A stretch of DNA of 64,000 bases from contig NZ_JAUSLT010000106.1 of NCBI RefSeq assembly GCF_030646015.1, positions 1-64,000 of the forward strand. The letters run 5' to 3'. The position numbers were made by a program, and so were the translations under genes. The DNA comes from Bradyrhizobium sp. (lineage in GTDB: Bacteria > Pseudomonadota > Alphaproteobacteria > Rhizobiales > Xanthobacteraceae). A model generated the notes under the pieces. The model did not search any database and was not told the origin of the DNA. It saw only the letters and a program-made list of their open reading frames with translations. Below, piece by piece: positions 7,736 through 16,747 of the stretch. Every line of letters begins with the position of its first letter. Within the stretch, counting starts at the first letter, position 1.

Positions 7736-9666
7736 CAGGACACCAGCGAGGGTGTCAAACCCGGCGCGATCAGCCGGGGCGCCAGGACGGGTCCGGACAT
7801 CACCATTCGATCTCGCCCTTCATCCTTCGCAGAATACAGCGCCTGGTCTGCCGCTTCGATCAGCGACGAGCTTTGGGCTTGCGGGTCTTGCCAATCTATC
7901 GTCGCGCCACCGATGCTCACCGTCAGCTTTCGAGACGGGAGGTTGAATTCGTGATCAATTCCAAGGACAGCGAGGCAATCCCGGATCTTCTTTCCCATCT
8001 GTTCGCATCCTGCGGAGTCGGTATCCGGCAAAAGCAGAACAAACTCTTCGCCGCCGTATCTCGCAGCCATGTCTGCGGGCCGTCGAGCCTGCGCAGCCAG
8101 CGCTTGTGCAACTGACTTCAAGCATGCGTCACCCGCCTGATGTCCATACCGATCATTGTACTTCTTGAAATGATCGACGTCGATCAACAGCAGGGACAAT
8201 GTGGTGCCATCGCGTCGCGCCCGTGCCCATTCCCTTTCCAGATGCTCGTCGAAATGTCTGCGATTTGCCAGTCCGGTGAGGCCGTCGATGGTTGCGAGTG
8301 CTGCCAGTTTTTGTTCGAGGTCCTTATGTTCCGTCATGTCGCGCGAAATCGCGACGACACCGTTGATTTCTGCCGTGCCATACTCCTTGGTGACACGCAT
8401 GGTGGATTCGATCCAGATTTCCGCCTTCTCCCGATGACGGCTGCGATAGGCGATCCGGGCGTCTTCTTCGTCCCCCCACTTCAGCGTTGCGATCATCGCC
8501 TTAACCCGCGGCATATCCTCGGCATTCACCCCCGCCAACGCCGGCGTACCCAGGAGCTGTTCCGGCCGCCAGCCCACCACCCGTATCGATGACGGCGAAA
8601 CATAACGAATGCGTTCATCCATTCCGATGCGGGTCACCATGTCGCTGGATTCTTCCGCAAGCAGGCGGAAATCGGCCTCCTTTGCTTCGAGTGCGGCACC
8701 CATGAGATGACGCGCTTGCAACTGCCGCACGAAGTAAAAGCCGATCACGGCAATGATCGTCAGGAGTGCGACGACGATCATCGTGCGGGTGGCCGCATCC
8801 TGGCGCCATGGCGCCAGCACCTCTTCCTGAGCTTGGGTGGCCAAGATCATCAGGGGAAAATTTTCGCTTGTCTTGTAGAAGCTCAATCGCTGCACTCCGT
8901 CCAACGGCGATTTGAAGTAGTAGGGGGCTGACGCCGGATGTTTGTCACGCTCCTTGAACAGTGGGGTACTCGACAGGTCTCGGCCGATATAGACGTCGTT
9001 GTCGGGATGGCGCGCGAGAACAATACCGTCGGAGTTCAGCAGGCTAACCGCGCCGTTCCGGCCGATGTTGAATTTCTCGAAGAATTGCGCGAAGTATGCC
9101 GCGTCAAGAGAGGCCAATACGACGCCCGCAAATCGGCCGTCCGGATGGTTGAAGCGCTTTGAGGCGGTGATGATCCACTGTCCACCGGAACGGCTTTTGA
9201 CAGGCCGCCCGATCAGCATGGCGCGGTCGTCCAAATGAGCGTGATGACGGAAATAATCGCGGTCGCTGTTGTTGAAGTCTTTCAGACTCACTGTTTCGGA
9301 GGTTGCAAGCCAGCGACCGGTTTCGTCGTATACGAACAGGCCGCGAATACGACCCATACCGCGTTTGCGAAGGTCGATAAAGGTCTGAAGCCGTGCAATG
9401 GCTTCGATTCCGGCGCCGTCAATCTGCAGTCGATGGACCATGCCGATCAGGACGTTGTCGGTCAGTTCGAAGGTGTCGTTCGCGTGTTGCGCAAGAGATT
9501 GTGCAAGGTTCGCCATGTCGATTTCAGCATTCTGCAACTCCGCGTCCCGAGTCGACCACTCCCGCCAGCCGCTCAGCACGAGAATGGCGACACAAATCAG
9601 AGCCACGAATGCTCCGGCCCAGATCGGCAGATGGATGCGACCTCGGTTACCACGGGAAGAATACAT
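7735..9666 (-). CDS. Membrane diguanylate cyclase with Cache, PAS and GGDEF domains
   Basis: A 643-aa protein. The N-terminal membrane helix (GAFVALICVAILVLSGW) is followed by a periplasmic Cache-type sensor domain (about 45-290), a second helix (IVVALLTIIAVIGFYFV), a PAS domain (about 330-455) and a C-terminal GGDEF domain. The catalytic signature is RYGGEEF and the I-site RPAD lies five residues before GGEEF, so product inhibition is expected. It makes c-di-GMP in response to an extracytoplasmic signal. No EAL domain is present. The gene is the first of a coupled pair with the PilZ gene. Confidence 0.94.
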   Translation of the reverse strand: MYSSRGNRGRIHLPIWAGAFVALICVAILVLSGWREWSTRDAELQNAEIDMANLAQSLAQHANDTFELTDNVLIGMVHRLQIDGAGIEAIARLQTFIDLRKRGMGRIRGLFVYDETGRWLATSETVSLKDFNNSDRDYFRHHAHLDDRAMLIGRPVKSRSGGQWIITASKRFNHPDGRFAGVVLASLDAAYFAQFFEKFNIGRNGAVSLLNSDGIVLARHPDNDVYIGRDLSSTPLFKERDKHPASAPYYFKSPLDGVQRLSFYKTSENFPLMILATQAQEEVLAPWRQDAATRTMIVVALLTIIAVIGFYFVRQLQARHLMGAALEAKEADFRLLAEESSDMVTRIGMDERIRYVSPSSIRVVGWRPEQLLGTPALAGVNAEDMPRVKAMIATLKWGDEEDARIAYRSRHREKAEIWIESTMRVTKEYGTAEINGVVAISRDMTEHKDLEQKLAALATIDGLTGLANRRHFDEHLEREWARARRDGTTLSLLLIDVDHFKKYNDRYGHQAGDACLKSVAQALAAQARRPADMAARYGGEEFVLLLPDTDSAGCEQMGKKIRDCLAVLGIDHEFNLPSRKLTVSIGGATIDWQDPQAQSSSLIEAADQALYSAKDEGRDRMVMSGPVLAPRLIAPGLTPSLVS

Positions 9667-9856
9667 GACGAATTCGAACCTTTCGTCCCTCTTGCCGGTG
9701 CATCGAGAAGGCGACGGTGCAACGTCGCTCCTGCAGCGCAGCGCGACTCACCTCGGTGGGATATCGTTACGGGTCCGGTGCTCTTCGGGTGTTAAGTTAC
9801 GGACCCGTAGAACTACTGAAGGATCATCAGGCCGGAGACTTGCGCCTCCGCATGAA

Positions 9857-10576
9857 TCATTCGCTAAGATATTCCGGAAAACGCGCGCGAATTTCGGCCA
9901 GATACCCAAGCGTTCCCGACAAATGCTGGCGCAGGTGACGCTGGGCTTCATCAGGCTGGTTGGCGCTGATCGCCGCGACGATGAGTTTGTGATGGCGCAC
10001 GATGTCTTGCGCCTTGCCCGGCGAAGGCAGATGCAGCCGGCGCAGCCGATCGATATGGCCGCTGCGGCTGCGCACCAGATCCCAAAGCGCCCGGTTGCCC
10101 GTCGCGGCATAGAGCTGCGCATGGAAATCATTGTCGGCAGCCATGAATTTCTCGAAATCGCCGGCGCGAGTGAATTTCTGCTGCAGCGCAATGGTGCCGT
10201 TCAACTCGTCGATCAGGGCATCGACATGCTCCAGCGCGAGGGCCTTGACGATTTCCAGTTCCAGCGCCTGCCGCAGGAAGTGCGCCTGCTGGGCCAGCCG
10301 CACATCGATCCGGCTCACGACCGTGGCATGTTGCGGGAAGACGTCGACCAGGCCTTCCTCCTCGAGCCGCATCAGCGCGTCGCGGATCGGGGTCGAACTG
10401 ACGCCGAACTGCGTGGCAAGTGCTGCGCGCGACAAGGGCGATCCAGGCGGCAATTTGAGCGAGACGATCATGTCGCGCAGCCGCTCGAACACCTGGGGTG
10501 CGGCCTGACGGTCGCGATCGAGCCGGTCGGCGGAATGCGGGGTGGCTCGGCGGGAAGCGATTTGTGGTGAATCCAT
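9857..10576 (-). CDS. GntR-family transcriptional regulator (FadR/FCD type)
   Basis: A 239-aa protein with an N-terminal winged HTH (LPPGSPLSRAALATQFGVSS, then TPIRDALMRLEEEGLV) and a C-terminal helical FCD ligand-binding domain (ADNDFHAQLYAATGN, then HHKLIVAAI). FCD-type GntR proteins usually repress catabolic operons and respond to a carboxylate metabolite. It is divergent from the ABC transporter/dehydratase operon and a perfect palindrome lies between them, so it most likely controls that operon. I use the ATG at 10576; the track start at 10600 is a TTG. Confidence 0.9.
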   Translation of the reverse strand: MDSPQIASRRATPHSADRLDRDRQAAPQVFERLRDMIVSLKLPPGSPLSRAALATQFGVSSTPIRDALMRLEEEGLVDVFPQHATVVSRIDVRLAQQAHFLRQALELEIVKALALEHVDALIDELNGTIALQQKFTRAGDFEKFMAADNDFHAQLYAATGNRALWDLVRSRSGHIDRLRRLHLPSPGKAQDIVRHHKLIVAAISANQPDEAQRHLRQHLSGTLGYLAEIRARFPEYLSE

Positions 10577-10635
10577 CAGGGAACCGGGGTGGTCGGGCAA
10601 GGGTCAGGCAAGGGTCGGGAAAGGCGCTTGCAACA

Positions 10636-10659
10636 GATGCACTAATGTATTAGTGCATC
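10636..10659. promoter_or_regulatory. Perfect 24-bp inverted repeat, likely GntR operator
   Basis: Two 11-nt arms (GATGCACTAAT and its exact reverse complement) flank a 2-nt centre. The site lies in the short gap between the divergent GntR gene and the ABC operon. FCD-type GntR dimers bind AT-containing inverted repeats in such positions. Assignment to this regulator is inference from position. Confidence 0.75.
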
Positions 10660-10702
10660 TCCGCGAAACGGTCAACCAATGGCAGTGAAGGGGAGTGAGA
10701 TT

Positions 10703-11722
10703 ATGAACAAGATGATGTGGCGCGCCGGCGCCCTGGCGTCTGCGCTATTCGGCGTCGCACTGTCGGGATCGCAGGCGCTGGCGCAAGCCAAGACCGAGAT
10801 CGCGCTGTCGCGGCAGCCCGGCATTTTCTACATGCCGTCGCACATCATGGAGAAGCAGAAGCTGATCGAGAAGCACGCCGCGGCGCTGGGGCTTGCGGGC
10901 ATCACCACCAAGTGGCTCACCTTCAACAGCGGCGGCGCACAGACCGACGCCTTGCTGGCGGGCGGCGTCGACATCCTCAACACCGGCACCGGCAATCTGC
11001 TGTTGCTGTGGGATCGCACCCGCGGCGGCGTCAAGGGCATCGTCGCCACCTCGGCGCAGCCGATGACGCTGATCAGCCGCGACGCCAACATCAAGTCGCT
11101 CAGGGATATCGGCCCGAACGACAAGATCGCGGTGCCCACCGTCAAGGTCTCGACCCAGGCGATCGTGCTGCAGATCGCCGCTGCCGAGCTGTTCGGCGCC
11201 GATCAATGGTCGAAGCTGGACGCCAACACCGTGCAACTCGGCCACCCCGATGCCTATGTGGCGCTGTCGAACCCGCAGCACGAGGTTCGCAATCACTTCT
11301 CGATTCCGCCGTTCACGTTTTTGGAACTGAAGAATGTCCCCGGCGCCCATATTGTGCTGTCATCGCCCGACGTGATGGGCGGGCCGCTGAGCCAGGCGCA
11401 GTTCTTCACCACCACCAAATTCGCCGACGCCAACCCGAAGATCATCCAGGCGGTGCGCGACGCCACCAGGGAAGCGCAGGACCTGATCCGCAGCGACACC
11501 AAAACCGCCGTCGATATCTACAAGGAAATCACCGGCGACAAGACCAGCGCTGACGACCTCCTGGCATGGCTCAAGGAGCCCGGCATGATGGAGTGGAACC
11601 TGCAGCCGCAGGGCACCATGAAGTTCGCCGCCCATCTGTTCAAGACCGGCACGCTGAAGACCCAGCCGAAGGCCTGGACCGACTATTATCTGCCGGTCGC
11701 CCACGATCTGAAGGGCAACTGA
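10703..11722 (+). CDS. NitT/TauT-type ABC transporter substrate-binding protein
   Basis: A 339-aa periplasmic protein. The signal peptide ends near SGSQALAQA. The mature part has the SsuA/TauA/NMT1-like pattern (ALSRQPGIFYMPSHIMEKQK, then LLAGGVDILNTGTGN). This family binds sulfonates, nitrate, pyrimidine precursors or organic acids. The ATG at 10703 is chosen over 10679 because AAGGGGAG precedes it and the signal peptide then starts correctly. The ATPase and permease genes follow. Downstream dehydratase and RraA-type genes suggest that the ligand is a carbon source such as a sugar acid or other hydroxy acid rather than a sulfonate, but this is inferred. Confidence 0.88.
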   Translation: MNKMMWRAGALASALFGVALSGSQALAQAKTEIALSRQPGIFYMPSHIMEKQKLIEKHAAALGLAGITTKWLTFNSGGAQTDALLAGGVDILNTGTGNLLLLWDRTRGGVKGIVATSAQPMTLISRDANIKSLRDIGPNDKIAVPTVKVSTQAIVLQIAAAELFGADQWSKLDANTVQLGHPDAYVALSNPQHEVRNHFSIPPFTFLELKNVPGAHIVLSSPDVMGGPLSQAQFFTTTKFADANPKIIQAVRDATREAQDLIRSDTKTAVDIYKEITGDKTSADDLLAWLKEPGMMEWNLQPQGTMKFAAHLFKTGTLKTQPKAWTDYYLPVAHDLKGN

Positions 11723-11727
11723 GCCAG

Positions 11728-12492
11728 ATGGCCGCGCTCCTCGACGTCAGTGGCGTGACGCTGCGCTACAAGACTTCAAGCGTGGTGGTGACCGCGACCG
11801 AGAAGGTGTCGTTCAGCGTCGATCGCTCCGACCGCTTCGTGCTGCTCGGCCCCTCCGGCTGCGGCAAGTCGACGTTGCTGAAGGCGGTCGGCGGCTACAT
11901 GACGCCGGGCGAAGGCCAGATGCGGATCAACGGGCGCGAGATCACCGAGCCCGGCGCCGACCGCATGATGATCTTCCAGGAGTTCGACCAGCTGCTGCCG
12001 TGGAAGACGGTGCTGGAAAACGTCATGTTTCCGCTGCTGATGACGCGGCGGCTGCCGCGCAGGCAAGCCGAGGAACGCGCCCGCGCCTATCTCGAGAAGG
12101 TCAGTCTGACCCGCGTGGTCGACAGCTATCCGCATACGTTGTCCGGCGGCATGAAACAGCGCGTCGCCATCGCCCGCGGCATGGCGATGGAGCCGGACAT
12201 CCTCCTGATGGACGAGCCGTTCGCGGCGCTCGACGCCCTGACGCGGCGGACCTGTCAGGACGAATTGCTGCAGCTGTGGGAAGAGACAAAATTCACCGTG
12301 CTGTTCGTCACCCATACGATCGCCGAGGCCATCAAGATCGGCAACCGCATCCTGCTGCTGTCGCCGCATCCCGGCCGGGTCAAGGCCGAGATCGTCGATG
12401 TCAACAAGGTCTCGGGCGAGGACGGCAGCGCCGGCCGGCTCGAGAAGCAGATTCACGACCTTCTGTTCGCCGACGCCGCGACGGCACATTAG
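11728..12492 (+). CDS. ABC transporter ATPase (NitT/TauT type)
   Basis: A 254-aa ATPase with Walker A GPSGCGKST, signature LSGGMKQR, Walker B ILLMDEPFAALD and the switch His in LFVTHTIAEA. The start is the ATG at 11728, five nucleotides after the substrate-binding protein gene; the longer track ORF reads back into that gene. It energises the import system with the adjacent permease. Confidence 0.93.
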   Translation: MAALLDVSGVTLRYKTSSVVVTATEKVSFSVDRSDRFVLLGPSGCGKSTLLKAVGGYMTPGEGQMRINGREITEPGADRMMIFQEFDQLLPWKTVLENVMFPLLMTRRLPRRQAEERARAYLEKVSLTRVVDSYPHTLSGGMKQRVAIARGMAMEPDILLMDEPFAALDALTRRTCQDELLQLWEETKFTVLFVTHTIAEAIKIGNRILLLSPHPGRVKAEIVDVNKVSGEDGSAGRLEKQIHDLLFADAATAH

Positions 12493-12504
12493 GGAGCGCG
12501 CGCC

Positions 12505-13365
12505 ATGGGTGAAGCCAGAATTTTGATGCGCAGCGACGCGGTGGTGGCCAGCGACCCGGCGGCGGTCGAGCGCAAGCTGAGCCTTCCCGAACTGCTGTGG
12601 AATGACGGCTTTGTTCGCAAGGCGGCGATCATTGTTCTCCTCGCGGTGGTGTGGGAGGCCTATGGCAGCTTCCTCGACAATCCGCTGCTGTTTCCGACCT
12701 TCCACGACACCGTCATCACCATGTACGAGAAGGTCATGGACGGCACCATTCCGATGCGGGCCTGGGCCTCGCTCAAGGTGCTGTTCATGGGTTACGGCGC
12801 CGGCATCGTGCTCGCCGCCATCTTCACCATCCTCGCGATCTCGACCCGGATCGGCACCGACTTTCTCGAAACCATGACGGCGATGTTCAACCCGCTGCCG
12901 GCGATCGCGCTGTTGCCGCTGGCGCTGATCTGGTTCGGCCTCGGCAATGGCAGCCTGGTCTTCGTGCTGATCCATTCAGTGCTGTGGCCGGTGGCGCTCA
13001 ACACCCATTCCGGCTTCAAGAGCGTGTCCAACACGCTGCGCATGGTCGGCCGCAATTACGGCCTGCGCGGATTGCCCTATGTGGCCCGCATCCTGATTCC
13101 CGCGGCGTTCGGCTCGATCCTCACCGGCCTCAAGATCGGCTGGGCGTTTGCGTGGCGCACCCTGATCGCGGCCGAGCTGGTATTCGGCGTGTCGTCGGGG
13201 CAGGGCGGGCTCGGCTGGTTCATCTTCGAGAACCGCAACCTGCTGGACATTCCCGCCGTTTTCGCCGGCCTTCTGACGGTGATCGTGATCGGCCTGGTCG
13301 TGGAAAACCTGATCTTTCGTACCATCGAGCGCAACACCGTGCAAAAGTGGGGCACGCAGTCTTGA
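12505..13365 (+). CDS. ABC transporter permease (NitT/TauT type)
   Basis: A 286-aa inner-membrane protein with about six hydrophobic helices (for example AAIIVLLAVVWEAYG and AGIVLAAIFTILAIS). The ATPase-coupling segment is MVGRNYGLRGLPYVARILIP, the EAA-type loop of BPD_transp_1 permeases. The gene lies 12 nt after the ATPase and 19 nt before the dehydratase, so a single operon is very likely. Confidence 0.92.
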   Translation: MGEARILMRSDAVVASDPAAVERKLSLPELLWNDGFVRKAAIIVLLAVVWEAYGSFLDNPLLFPTFHDTVITMYEKVMDGTIPMRAWASLKVLFMGYGAGIVLAAIFTILAISTRIGTDFLETMTAMFNPLPAIALLPLALIWFGLGNGSLVFVLIHSVLWPVALNTHSGFKSVSNTLRMVGRNYGLRGLPYVARILIPAAFGSILTGLKIGWAFAWRTLIAAELVFGVSSGQGGLGWFIFENRNLLDIPAVFAGLLTVIVIGLVVENLIFRTIERNTVQKWGTQS

Positions 13366-13384
13366 GCCCAGGAATGACCCCGAC

Positions 13385-15124
13385 ATGACCGACAAGAAAA
13401 AGACCCCCGACCAGCTCCGCAGCGCGCGCTGGTTCGCGCCCGACGATTTGCGCGCCTTCGGCCATCGCTCCCGCGCGATGCAGATGGGCTACGCGCCGGA
13501 GGAGTGGAAGGACCGTCCGGTCATCGCGATCCTCAACACCTGGTCGGACGCGCAGCCCTGCCACATGCACTTCAAGAGCCGGGTCGACGACGTCAAGCGC
13601 GGTGTGCTGATGGCCGGCGGCTTCCCGATGGAATTGCCGGCGCTGTCGCTGTCGGAATCCTTCCTGAAGCCGACCACCATGCTCTACCGCAACATGCTGG
13701 CGATGGACGCCGAGGAGCTGTTGCGCGGCCATCCCGTCGACGGCGTGGTGCTGATGGGCGGCTGCGACAAGACCACGCCGGGCCTGCTGCTCGGCGCCAC
13801 CTCGATGAACCTGCCGACGGTCTACCTTCCCGCGGGGCCGATGCTGCGCGGCAACTGGAAGGGCAAGACCTTAGGGTCGGGTTCCGACGCCTGGAAGTAC
13901 TGGGACGAGCGGCGCGCGGGAAAAATCTCCGACAAGGACTGGGTCGATGTCGAGGCCGGCATTGCGCGGAGCTACGGCACCTGCATGACCATGGGCACCG
14001 CCTCCACCATGACCGCGATCGCCGAATCGATCGGCATGACCCTGCCGGGCGCGTCCTCGATCCCGGCCGCCGACGCCGGCCATATCCGCATGGCCTCGGA
14101 ATGCGGCCGCCGGGTCGTGGAGATGGTGTGGGAAGATCTCACGCCGCAGAAGATCCAGAGCCGCAAGGCGTTCGAGAACGCCATCACCGTGGCGATGGCG
14201 ATGGGCTGCTCGACCAATGCGATCATCCACCTGATCGCGCAGGCGCGCCGTGCCGGCCAGGACATCGGCCTCGACGACTTTGAAATTGCCAGCCGCAAGG
14301 TGCCCGTGATCGCCAATGTCCGTCCCTCCGGCGACAAATATTTGATGGAAGATTTCTTCTATGCCGGCGGATTGCCGGCGCTGATGAGCCGGATCAAGCA
14401 GCACCTGCATCTCGACGTCATGACCGTGACCGGCCAGACCCTCGGTGAGAACATCGCGCGGGCCGAAGTCTATGATGACGACGTGATCCGCACGGTCGAA
14501 AATCCGATCTACGCCGAGGGCGCGCTCGCGGTGCTCAAGGGCAACCTCGCCCCGGATGGCTGCGTCATCAAGCCGAGCGCCTGCGAGCCACGCTTCCTCA
14601 AGCACAGCGGTCCCGCGCTGGTGTTCGACGATTACCCCTCGATGAAAAAGGCGATCGACGATCCCGCTCTCGACGTGACGGCGGATCACGTGCTGATCCT
14701 GCGCAATGCCGGGCCGCAGGGCGGGCCGGGCATGCCGGAATGGGGCATGCTGCCGATCCCGACCAAACTGGTGAAGCAGGGCGTGCGCGACATGGTGCGG
14801 CTGTCGGATGCGCGCATGAGCGGCACCAGTTACGGCGCCTGCATCCTGCATGTCGCGCCGGAGTCCTATATCGGCGGGCCGCTGGCGCTGGTGCGCAATG
14901 GCGACCGCATCTCGCTCGATGTCGCCGCGCGCACCATCAACCTCGATGTGCCGGAAGCCGAACTGACAAAGCGCCGCGCCGAATGGCAGCCGCCGGAGCG
15001 CCGCTATGAGCGCGGCTATGGCTGGATGTTCACCAAACACATCAAGCAGGCCAATGAGGGCTGCGACTTCGATTTCCTCGAAACCGGTTTCGGCAAGCCG
15101 GTCGATGAGCCGTCGATTTACTGA
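13385..15124 (+). CDS. IlvD/Edd-family dehydratase (sugar-acid or dihydroxy-acid type)
   Basis: A 579-aa protein of the IlvD/Edd family, whose members dehydrate dihydroxy acids or sugar acids using an iron-sulfur cluster. The three expected cluster cysteines are visible in SDAQPCHMHF, MGGCDKTTPG and YGTCMTMGTAS. LSDARMSGTSYGACILH is a conserved C-terminal motif. Length and motifs resemble the arabonate/xylonate dehydratase branch more than biosynthetic IlvD, and the catabolic context (own transporter, GntR regulator, RraA-type gene) fits a degradative role. The exact substrate cannot be deduced. Confidence 0.88.
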   Translation: MTDKKKTPDQLRSARWFAPDDLRAFGHRSRAMQMGYAPEEWKDRPVIAILNTWSDAQPCHMHFKSRVDDVKRGVLMAGGFPMELPALSLSESFLKPTTMLYRNMLAMDAEELLRGHPVDGVVLMGGCDKTTPGLLLGATSMNLPTVYLPAGPMLRGNWKGKTLGSGSDAWKYWDERRAGKISDKDWVDVEAGIARSYGTCMTMGTASTMTAIAESIGMTLPGASSIPAADAGHIRMASECGRRVVEMVWEDLTPQKIQSRKAFENAITVAMAMGCSTNAIIHLIAQARRAGQDIGLDDFEIASRKVPVIANVRPSGDKYLMEDFFYAGGLPALMSRIKQHLHLDVMTVTGQTLGENIARAEVYDDDVIRTVENPIYAEGALAVLKGNLAPDGCVIKPSACEPRFLKHSGPALVFDDYPSMKKAIDDPALDVTADHVLILRNAGPQGGPGMPEWGMLPIPTKLVKQGVRDMVRLSDARMSGTSYGACILHVAPESYIGGPLALVRNGDRISLDVAARTINLDVPEAELTKRRAEWQPPERRYERGYGWMFTKHIKQANEGCDFDFLETGFGKPVDEPSIY

Positions 15125-15150
15125 TCCGTCGTTCCGGAGGCAAATTATCT

Positions 15151-15274
15151 CGTCATTCCGGGGCGTGGAGCGAAGCGGAACGAGCCCGGAATCCATACTC
15201 ACGATCGTGGTTATGGATTCCGGGCTCGCGCCTCAGGTCGGCAATTGCCGACCGAGGGCGCGCCCCGGAATGAC
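15151..15274. repeat. Palindromic intergenic repeat, family D (CGTCATTCCGGGGCG..)
   Basis: The element starts CGTCATTCCGGGGCG and ends CGCCCCGGAATGAC, with an inner inverted pair around GGATTCCGGGCTCG. It fills the gap between the dehydratase and RraA-type genes and would form a long hairpin in the transcript, possibly separating or stabilising the two messages. No transposase is present. Confidence 0.75.
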
Positions 15275-15295
15275 AAGTAGTGGAGAATAGGAATC

Positions 15296-16015
15296 ATGAC
15301 CAAACTCAGCGACGCCACCCGCGCCAAACTGAAAACCATGTCCACCGCCACCGTGGCCACCGCGCTGTTCAAGCGCGGCTTCAGAATGCAGTGCATCCAG
15401 GATGTCCACCCGCTTGGCGCCGATCAGCCGACGCTGGTCGGCGAAGCCTTTACCCTGCGCTACATGCCGGCGCGCGAGGACCTCAACAAGCTCGACGTGT
15501 TTCGCGACCGCTCCCACCCGCAGCGCAAGGCGGTGGAAGACTGTCCGCCAGGTGCTGTGCTGGTCATGGACAGCCGCAAGGATGCCCGCGCGGCGTCGGC
15601 CGGCGCCATTCTGGTGACCCGGCTGATGCAGCGCGGCGTCGCCGGCGTCGTCACCGATGGCGGCTTTCGCGATTCCGCCGAAATCGCAAAACTGGGCTTT
15701 CCCGCCTTTCACCACCGCCCGAGCGCGCCGACCAACCTGACGCTGCACCAGGCAATCGAGATCAACGGACCGATCGGCTGCGGCGACGCGCCGGTGTTTC
15801 CCGGCGACGTCATCCTCGGCGACAGCGACGGCGTGATCGTGATCCCCGCCCATCTCGCCGACGAAATCGCCAATGAAGCCTTTGAAATGACCGCATTCGA
15901 GGATTTTGTCACCGAGCAGGTGCGACAAGGCCGCGGCATCTTCGGCCTCTACCCCGCCACCGACGAGCAGACACTGGTCGATTTCGTGGCGTGGCGCAAA
16001 GCGACGGGACGATAA
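15296..16015 (+). CDS. RraA-family protein (HMG/CHA aldolase-like)
   Basis: A 239-aa protein of the RraA/HMG aldolase superfamily. The central motif GVVTDGGFRDS and the following GDVILGDSDGVIVIP are typical. Family members cleave 4-hydroxy-4-methyl-2-oxoglutarate or act on related oxo-acids; classical RraA instead inhibits RNase E. The length exceeds the about 160 aa of classical RraA and the gene sits in a catabolic operon, so an aldolase or decarboxylase-type role is more likely. The start at 15296 follows GGAGAATAGGAA, a good RBS. Confidence 0.85.
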   Translation: MTKLSDATRAKLKTMSTATVATALFKRGFRMQCIQDVHPLGADQPTLVGEAFTLRYMPAREDLNKLDVFRDRSHPQRKAVEDCPPGAVLVMDSRKDARAASAGAILVTRLMQRGVAGVVTDGGFRDSAEIAKLGFPAFHHRPSAPTNLTLHQAIEINGPIGCGDAPVFPGDVILGDSDGVIVIPAHLADEIANEAFEMTAFEDFVTEQVRQGRGIFGLYPATDEQTLVDFVAWRKATGR

Positions 16016-16022
16016 GCGATGC

Positions 16023-16583
16023 TCACAACATCTCCGGCCTGAACAGCCTGCGATATTTGCGCGTGTTGGCTCCTGATATCATGAACTCACCGTCGCCACG
16101 GTAGTGAATCGTCTTCGGAACTTTCGGCGAGGTCGCCACATGCGCCTTCACCACTTCGAAGATGAACATGTTGTATTTCCTGACCTGGCTGGCATCGACC
16201 AGCCGGCATTCGAAATTTGCGTAGCATTCGGCGATCAGCGGCGCCCGGACGTGTCTGCCGGGCTTTGGCGTCAGGCCATATTCGTCAAACTTGTCGATAT
16301 CGCGCCCCGATGAATTGCCGATCTTCACCACCGTGGCGGCGATATCCGCGGCCGGAATATTGATCACGCATTGCCGGCTTTTGCGGATCATCTCGAAACT
16401 GTGGTTGGCGCTCGAGATGATGCAGCCGACCAGCGCAGGCTGAAACTCCATCGCCATGTGCCAGCCCATGGTCATGATGTTGGTCGCGCCCTTGTGCGCG
16501 GAGCTGACCAGGACGACCGGTCCCGGCTCGAGCAAGCGGCAGACGTTTTCGACGGGAAAATCGGTCTTGGTGTACTTGGGCAT
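16023..16583 (-). CDS. Flavin reductase-like (FMN-binding) family protein
   Basis: A 186-aa split-barrel flavoprotein. NIMTMGWHMAMEFQPALVGC and SFEMIRKSRQCVINIP fit the flavin reductase-like domain that binds FMN. Such proteins supply reduced flavin to monooxygenases or act alone as NAD(P)H:flavin oxidoreductases. The ATG at 16583 is chosen because GGGAG precedes it; the track ORF to 16679 extends into an intergenic repeat and its extra N-terminus is repeat-derived. The gene converges on the RraA-type gene with a 7-nt gap. Confidence 0.85.
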   Translation of the reverse strand: MPKYTKTDFPVENVCRLLEPGPVVLVSSAHKGATNIMTMGWHMAMEFQPALVGCIISSANHSFEMIRKSRQCVINIPAADIAATVVKIGNSSGRDIDKFDEYGLTPKPGRHVRAPLIAECYANFECRLVDASQVRKYNMFIFEVVKAHVATSPKVPKTIHYRGDGEFMISGANTRKYRRLFRPEML

Positions 16584-16620
16584 GGTGCGCTCCCGTGCTC
16601 GCTCGGTCATCGAAAGCTCA

Positions 16621-16744
16621 CCTCGCCCCGCTTGCGGGGAGAGGTCGGCGCGTAGCGCCGGGTGAGGGGGACTCTCCACGAGTCTGCCTGTTGAGAGAGC
16701 CCCTCACCCCCAACCCTCTCCCCGCGAAGAGCGGGGAGAGGGAG
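16621..16744. repeat. Palindromic intergenic repeat, family A (CCTCGCCCCGCTTGCGGGG..)
   Basis: A compound inverted repeat built of CCCCGCTTGCGGGGAGAGG, GCGCGTAGCGCCGGGTGAGG and their inverse partners CCCTCACCCCCAACCCTCTC and GCGGGGAGAGGG. Other copies occur at about 18.95, 20.85, 39.4 and (variant) 63.8 kb. Here it lies between the flavin reductase and oligopeptidase B genes. Confidence 0.85.
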
Positions 16745-16747
16745 CAT

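Noticed and set aside
13871-15202. Minus-strand ORF of 443 aa
   Set aside because: Shadow of the dehydratase gene, which carries the cluster cysteines on the plus strand.
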